Positions 6,077-9,716 of a DNA stretch of 9,716 bases are shown here, one piece after another; within the stretch, counting starts at the first letter, position 1, and each line of letters opens with the position of its first letter. The DNA lies in contig JAGREZ010000331.1 in NCBI GenBank assembly GCA_020446285.1, forward strand, positions 3,829 through 13,544, written 5' to 3'. The notes under the pieces are model-generated. The model saw only the letters and a program-made list of their open reading frames with translations. It made no database searches and was not told where the DNA came from. Origin of the DNA: Geminicoccaceae bacterium. Lineage in GTDB: Bacteria; Pseudomonadota; Alphaproteobacteria; Geminicoccales; Geminicoccaceae. The position numbers and the translations under genes are program-made.

Positions 6077-6122
6077 CCGGAAGAAATACACGAAAATGCA
6101 CAAAAATCCATCGCCACATGGA
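6077..6122 (-). promoter_or_regulatory. AT-richer leader between the dehydratase and tup operon, with imperfect direct repeats
   Basis: This gap is distinctly AT-rich against its surroundings. On the plus strand TACACGAAAA (near 6087-6096) is followed directly by TGCACAAAAA, matching 8 of 10 bases, a 10-bp period that would place both copies on one DNA face. A promoter and possibly a metal-oxyanion regulator site for tupBCA would be expected here. No ModE palindrome and no molybdenum-cofactor riboswitch could be seen; the leader is too short for the latter. Confidence 0.35.
6102..6122 (-). terminator. Weak terminator-like hairpin after the dehydratase gene
   Basis: On the minus strand TCCAT and ATGGA pair around GTGGCG and are followed by five T. 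The stem is only 5 bp, so read-through into tupB is likely; it might instead be part of the leader of the tup operon. Confidence 0.3.
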
Positions 6123-6144
6123 ACCGTCCGCCGCGATGCGGATG

Positions 6145-6591
6145 TCATCCATCGGCCGCGAGTAGCGTCGCGATACGCCGGAGCGCGAGCTGGTAGCCTT
6201 CGATGCCGCAGCCGGCGATGACCCCGTCGGCACGAAGCGAGACATAGGAATGATGGCGGAAAGCCTCGCGCTTGTGGATGTTGGAGATATGCACCTCGAT
6301 GACCGGCCCCTCGAAGGTGTTGAGCGCATCGAGAATGGCGATCGAGGTATGCGAATAGGCACCGGGATTGATGATGATCGCCGCGGCCTCCCCGCGCGCC
6401 TCGTGGATGAGGTCGATCAGTCCCGATTCGGCATTGGACTGCTCGAAACGAAGGGAGAGGCCCACCGTTCGTGCCAGCTCGCCGCAGAGGCGTTCGACAT
6501 CCTCCAGGGTTTCACGGCCATAGATCTCCGGCTGGCGCTTGCCCAGCAGGTTGAGATTGGGACCGTTGAGGACATGGACGAGTTTCTTCAC
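6145..6591 (-). CDS. aroQ: Type II 3-dehydroquinate dehydratase
   Basis: Cytoplasmic enzyme interconverting 3-dehydroquinate and 3-dehydroshikimate, used in shikimate biosynthesis and, in some bacteria, in quinate breakdown. All family marks are present: [18 protein letters not shown] (residues 8-25) with catalytic Arg19 and Tyr24, [10 protein letters not shown] (74-83) with Asn75 and His81, EVHISN (99-104) with His101, and Arg112 in FRHHSYVS. The positions coincide with the classical type II numbering, and 148 residues is the usual length of this dodecameric enzyme. The start is GTG, preceded by GGGAGAG; no in-frame ATG lies nearby. In many alphaproteobacteria the biosynthetic aroQ is followed by accB-accC; here it is followed by the tungstate operon and faces a TRAP transporter, which favours a second, catabolic copy (sometimes named quiB). 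That last step is inference. Confidence 0.95.
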   Translation of the reverse strand: MKKLVHVLNGPNLNLLGKRQPEIYGRETLEDVERLCGELARTVGLSLRFEQSNAESGLIDLIHEARGEAAAIIINPGAYSHTSIAILDALNTFEGPVIEVHISNIHKREAFRHHSYVSLRADGVIAGCGIEGYQLALRRIATLLAADG

Positions 6592-6769
6592 CGTATGCTC
6601 TCCCGCTGGCTTGCCGGCCGATCACGACACCAGATCGCGGTGAGAACTAGGTCGTTTCGCGCGACCGGTCCAGATGGTGAACAGATGGCGGTCCGGGGCG
6701 CCCTCCCGGCTGGACGGCACTGGCGCGCTGTGCCACTCTCCGGCCATGCAGATCACGGGAGGAAAGACG
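6592..6769. promoter_or_regulatory. Divergent promoter region between aroQ and the TRAP operon
   Basis: These 178 bases must drive aroQ leftward and the TRAP operon rightward. GGTCG (6650-6654) and CGACC (6662-6666) form an interrupted palindrome with a 7-bp centre. Just beyond, CAGATGG occurs at 6671-6677 and 6682-6688 (11-bp period), flanked by CGGTCC at 6666-6671 and 6689-6694. These clustered repeats look like regulator sites, but no consensus was recognised and no convincing sigma-70 boxes could be chosen. No gene is seen here. Confidence 0.45.
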
Positions 6770-7795
6770 ATGAGTATCCCATTCGCCCGCCGCGAATTTC
6801 TCCGCACGACCGCAGCCGCCCTCGTGGCAGTGCTGGCAATGCCGCTGCTGGGCAGCGCGACGGCCAGCGCCCAGGACGGCATCACGCTGCGCATGTCGAC
6901 ACCGGCATCGGAAACCGATCAGCGGTCGTTGTCGCTGGCCGAACAGTTCGGCCCGGCCGTCGCCGGTTTCGCGACATACGAACCACATTACAACGGAACC
7001 CTGTTCGCCCAGGGCACCGAACTCGAGGCGATCGCCACGGGCGATCTCGAAATGTCCATCGCCTCGGCACAGGAACTCGCGACCTTCTTCCCCGAATTCT
7101 CGATATTCACCGCCGGCTATGTCCTGCAGGACGCGGATCATCAGGTCGCGGTGTTCAGGGACGAACTGTTCGATCCGTTCAGGGCCAAGGCCGAAGAGGA
7201 ACTCGGGGTCAAACTGCTCGCACCCATGTATCTCGGCCGCCGGCATGTCAATCTGCGCCAGTCCGTCGATGAGCTGAAGGTGATGACACCGGCCGATCTC
7301 GCCGGCGTCAATCTGCGCATGCCCGGATCCGATGCCTGGCAGTTTCTCGGCCGCGCGCTCGGCGCCAATCCGACGCCGATGGCGTTCACCGAGGTCTACA
7401 CCGCCCTCTCCTCGGGTGCCGTGGACGGGCAGGACAATCCGCTTCCAACAGTCGTGGATGCCAAGTTCTACGAGGTGACCAAGCAGATCGCGCTCACCTC
7501 GCACCTCGTCGACTGGAACTTCATTGCCTTTTCCAAATCGGTCTATGACAGTCTTCCCGAAGACCAGCAGCAAGCCATCACCGACGCCGCCTGGGCCGCG
7601 GCTGACGCCGGTCGCGCGAGCCAGCTGCAGAAGGAGGAGGAGCTCGGTGCATTCCTCGAGGAGCAGGGCCTGACGCTCTACGAGCCGGACCTCGCCGCCT
7701 TCCGCGAGCATGTCCAGAATGCCTATCTCGAGTCCGACCTCGCGAAGGACTGGCCCGAGGGGCTTCTCGAGAAGATCAACGCCCTCAGCAAGTAG
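6770..7795 (+). CDS. dctP: TRAP transporter substrate-binding protein, DctP family
   Basis: Periplasmic receptor of a tripartite ATP-independent transporter that takes up an organic acid with a sodium gradient. It begins MSIPFARREFLRTTAAALVA: a twin-arginine signal, so export is probably by Tat, with a cut after ATASA near residue 34. Family marks are LRMSTPASETD (40-50), GVNLRMPGSDAWQFLGRALG (179-198) with Arg183 at the place of the substrate-carboxylate Arg, PMAFTEVYTALSSGAVDGQDNP (203-224) and SKSVYDSLPEDQQQ. Length 341 is typical. The frame is open further up, but ATG at 6770 has GGGAGGAAAG at good distance and starts the signal peptide. First gene of the operon, 31 nt ahead of dctQ. Ligand unknown; the facing aroQ hints at a quinate- or shikimate-like acid. 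Confidence 0.94.
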   Translation: MSIPFARREFLRTTAAALVAVLAMPLLGSATASAQDGITLRMSTPASETDQRSLSLAEQFGPAVAGFATYEPHYNGTLFAQGTELEAIATGDLEMSIASAQELATFFPEFSIFTAGYVLQDADHQVAVFRDELFDPFRAKAEEELGVKLLAPMYLGRRHVNLRQSVDELKVMTPADLAGVNLRMPGSDAWQFLGRALGANPTPMAFTEVYTALSSGAVDGQDNPLPTVVDAKFYEVTKQIALTSHLVDWNFIAFSKSVYDSLPEDQQQAITDAAWAAADAGRASQLQKEEELGAFLEEQGLTLYEPDLAAFREHVQNAYLESDLAKDWPEGLLEKINALSK

Positions 7796-7826
7796 GGTTT
7801 TGGATCGGGCCGGGAGAGGAGCCGCC

Positions 7827-8393
7827 ATGACCATCGTGACGCGGTTTCTCTCCCGTCTGGCCGAAAGCGTGGCGGCCCTCATGATGGCCGCCATTTTCCT
7901 GACATTCATCCTCCAGATCGCCGTCCGCTACATCGTTGGCTCGTCTTGGTTCCTCGAGACCTTCGGCAATGTCATCGATGCCGCGCATTTCGGCTGGACG
8001 GTCGAATTCATCATGGTCCTCTGGCTCTGGACGATCTTCTGGGGCAATTCCTTCATCGTCCGCGAACGCGATCATGTGACCTTCGACATCCTGTATCTGA
8101 GCGTCCGTCCGGGACTTCGCCGGTGGTTCGCAGTGATCGGGGCGGTAGCGATCGCCGTCGCCCTCTGGTCGTCGATCTCGCCCACTTATGACAAGATGAA
8201 GCTCTTGCGGCTCAAATCCTCGGCGACCCTGCCAGTGAAGATGCTGCCCATCTACTCGATCTATTTCCTTTTCCTCGCCGTGGTCGGAGCGCGCTATGCG
8301 TGGCGTGCCTTCCAGGCCCTTCGCGGTCGCGACATGAACGATCACCAGGATCCGGGCGCGCTTGCCGGCGATGCAGGAGAGAACGCACGATGA
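7827..8393 (+). CDS. dctQ: TRAP transporter small membrane subunit, DctQ family
   Basis: Small inner-membrane subunit that pairs with DctM. Four hydrophobic segments are seen (about residues 12-37, 57-76, 100-118, 139-158), the usual DctQ layout. Between the second and third lies VRERDHVTFDIL (78-89), matching the family's pattern of basic residues, His and Asp after helix two; the aromatic run FIMVLWLWTIFWGNSF is also typical. Length 188 is normal, with a polar C-terminal tail of about 25 residues. The frame is open from 7710, inside dctP, but ATG at 7827 has AGAGGAG ahead and starts just before helix one. Its stop overlaps the dctM start as ATGA, coupling translation. Confidence 0.92.
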   Translation: MTIVTRFLSRLAESVAALMMAAIFLTFILQIAVRYIVGSSWFLETFGNVIDAAHFGWTVEFIMVLWLWTIFWGNSFIVRERDHVTFDILYLSVRPGLRRWFAVIGAVAIAVALWSSISPTYDKMKLLRLKSSATLPVKMLPIYSIYFLFLAVVGARYAWRAFQALRGRDMNDHQDPGALAGDAGENAR

Positions 8394-9685
8394 GCAGCGA
8401 GCTTCTTCTCCTGCTCGGCACGCTGTTCACGCTCGCCGCCATCGGCACGCCGATCGCCTACGCGATCCTCGTCGCCTCGATGCTTTATGTTCTCGCCGGC
8501 GGCCAGTCGATCGGCATCATCGGCAAGAATCTCGTCGACGGTATCTACCAGAGCTTCCTCCTGCTCGCCGTCCCACTCTTCATCGTCGCCGCCAACATCA
8601 TGAATGCAGGCTCCATATCGGACAGGCTGCTGCAGTTCTGCGTGGCGACCGTGGGCCGGTTCAAGGGCGGTCTCGGCCATGTCAACATCATGGCATCGCT
8701 GATCTTTTCCGGCATGTCCGGTTCTGCCGTCGCGGACGCTGCCGGCATCGGCAAGATCATCATCGACATGATGACGCGGGACGGCCGCTTCACGCGCGGC
8801 TACGCCGCCGCCATCACCGCCGCGTCAGCCACCATCGGGCCGATCATCCCCCCCTCCATTCCCATGGTGCTCTACGCCCTCGTCTCCAACGCCTCGATCG
8901 GGTTCCTCTTTCTGGGCGGCATCCTGCCGGGTCTGTTCATGGGTGTCGTGCTGATGGCGATGAACGCCGTGATGGCGCACCGGCGCGGCTTCGAGGCATC
9001 GGAAACGGTATCGCTCGGCGAGCTTCCCGCCGTGACGGCCCGGGCCTTTCCGGCCCTGCTCATGCCGGCCATCCTGCTCTACGGCATCTATGGCGGCATC
9101 ACCACGCCGACGGAGGCCGCGGCCATCGCCGCCGGCTATGCCCTGCTTCTGGCCGCCCTGTTCTACCGCGCGCTCAGCCTGCGGGCATTGTTCTCCATCC
9201 TCGTCGAGAGTGCCCGGTCATCGGCGGCGGTCGGAATCGTCATCGGCGGCGCGCTGATCCTCAATTACATCGTCGCATCGGAAAACATCCCGGCGGCACT
9301 CGCCAGTGCGATGAGCGGATATGACGTCCCGCCGATCCTGTTCCTGCTCGCTGTCAATCTCGTACTGCTGCTGCTCGGCTGCGTACTGGACGCGACGACG
9401 ATCATCCTCGTCATCATTCCGCTCTTCCTGCCGACCTGCAACGAACTCGGCATCGATCTCGTCCATTTCGGCGTGGTGGCGGTGGTGAACTGCATGATCG
9501 GCCTCATCACGCCACCCTACGGAATTCTCCTGTTCGTCATCAACGCGGTCACCCGCATACCGCTCGGTGAGATCATCCGCGAGGTCATTCCCTTTCTTGC
9601 CGTTCTCGTGGTGGCACTCCTCGTGATGATCCTCGTTCCCGACATCACCCTGTGGTTGCCGCGCCAGTTCGGCTATGATGGGTAG
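8390..9685 (+). CDS. dctM: TRAP transporter large membrane subunit, DctM family
   Basis: Large inner-membrane subunit that carries the transport path, an elevator-type member of the ion transporter superfamily. Very hydrophobic, about 12 segments over 431 residues, the usual size. Motifs: GTPIAYAILVASMLYVLAGG (19-38), VPLFIVAANIMNAGSISDRL (61-80), SLIFSGMSGSAVADAAGIG (103-121), the re-entrant-loop pattern ASATIGPIIPPSIPMVLYA (145-163), and a repeat-related LGCVLDATTIILVIIPLFLP with GLITPPYGILLFV in the second half. ATG at 8390 overlaps the dctQ stop (ATGA) and is preceded by AGGAGAG within the end of dctQ. Complete. Only 31 bases follow, with an ATG at 9694 that might open the next gene. Confidence 0.95.
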   Translation: MSSELLLLLGTLFTLAAIGTPIAYAILVASMLYVLAGGQSIGIIGKNLVDGIYQSFLLLAVPLFIVAANIMNAGSISDRLLQFCVATVGRFKGGLGHVNIMASLIFSGMSGSAVADAAGIGKIIIDMMTRDGRFTRGYAAAITAASATIGPIIPPSIPMVLYALVSNASIGFLFLGGILPGLFMGVVLMAMNAVMAHRRGFEASETVSLGELPAVTARAFPALLMPAILLYGIYGGITTPTEAAAIAAGYALLLAALFYRALSLRALFSILVESARSSAAVGIVIGGALILNYIVASENIPAALASAMSGYDVPPILFLLAVNLVLLLLGCVLDATTIILVIIPLFLPTCNELGIDLVHFGVVAVVNCMIGLITPPYGILLFVINAVTRIPLGEIIREVIPFLAVLVVALLVMILVPDITLWLPRQFGYDG

Positions 9686-9716
9686 ACGGCACGATGCAAC
9701 GACAATATCACCTGAT

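Noticed and set aside
6055..6144. Molybdenum/tungsten cofactor riboswitch or ModE box ahead of tupB
   Set aside because: The 90-nt gap is too short for that riboswitch fold, and no ModE-type palindrome is present.
6647..7909. Minus-strand open frame (420 codons) opposite dctP
   Set aside because: Antisense shadow; dctP on the plus strand has a full motif set and a good ribosome site.
9694..9716. ATG after dctM that might open another gene
   Set aside because: Only 23 bases are visible with no strong ribosome site, so nothing can be supported.

Overview
The window reads as ordinary chromosomal DNA from a GC-rich alphaproteobacterium. Grounds: strong G/C bias at third codon positions, several TTG and GTG starts, a tripartite TRAP transporter with a twin-arginine binding protein, a tungstate-type ABC transporter, and a small phasin-like protein of a type I know mainly from Rhodobacterales-like genomes. 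Order and genus cannot be fixed from this sequence. No tRNA, rRNA, CRISPR array, IS element, integrase or phage gene was seen.

Layout, left to right. (1) 3-458, plus strand: the 3' end of a sensor histidine kinase, cut by the window edge. (2) 376-2646, minus strand: a polar amino acid ABC importer in the order binding protein, HisQ-type permease, HisM-type permease. Its ATPase is not in the window, and the last permease runs tail-to-tail into the kinase with an 83-bp overlap. (3) 2647-2974: a non-coding spacer with a perfect 24-bp palindrome, a second long inverted repeat overlapping it, and a probable terminator for the next gene. (4) 2975-3584, minus strand: a 65-aa lipoprotein and a 96-aa phasin-like protein. 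(5) 3721-6054, minus strand: a tungstate ABC importer in the order permease, ATPase, binding protein, with the last two coupled by an ATGA overlap. (6) 6145-6591, minus strand: a complete type II 3-dehydroquinate dehydratase. (7) 6592-6769: a divergent promoter region. (8) 6770-9685, plus strand: a TRAP transporter in the order DctP, DctQ, DctM, with ribosome sites at every start and an ATGA overlap between Q and M.

How it fits together. Three high-affinity uptake systems (amino acid, tungstate/oxyanion, carboxylate) lie side by side, each with a periplasmic binding protein and membrane parts. The most suggestive pairing is the dehydratase gene divergent from the TRAP operon. The carboxylate taken up could be quinate, shikimate or a relative fed into 3-dehydroquinate/3-dehydroshikimate metabolism, but this is inference from position only. 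I found no clearly undescribed system. The best leads are the double inverted repeat ahead of the amino acid importer, the missing ATPase, the dehydratase/TRAP pairing and the small lipoprotein/phasin-like pair.
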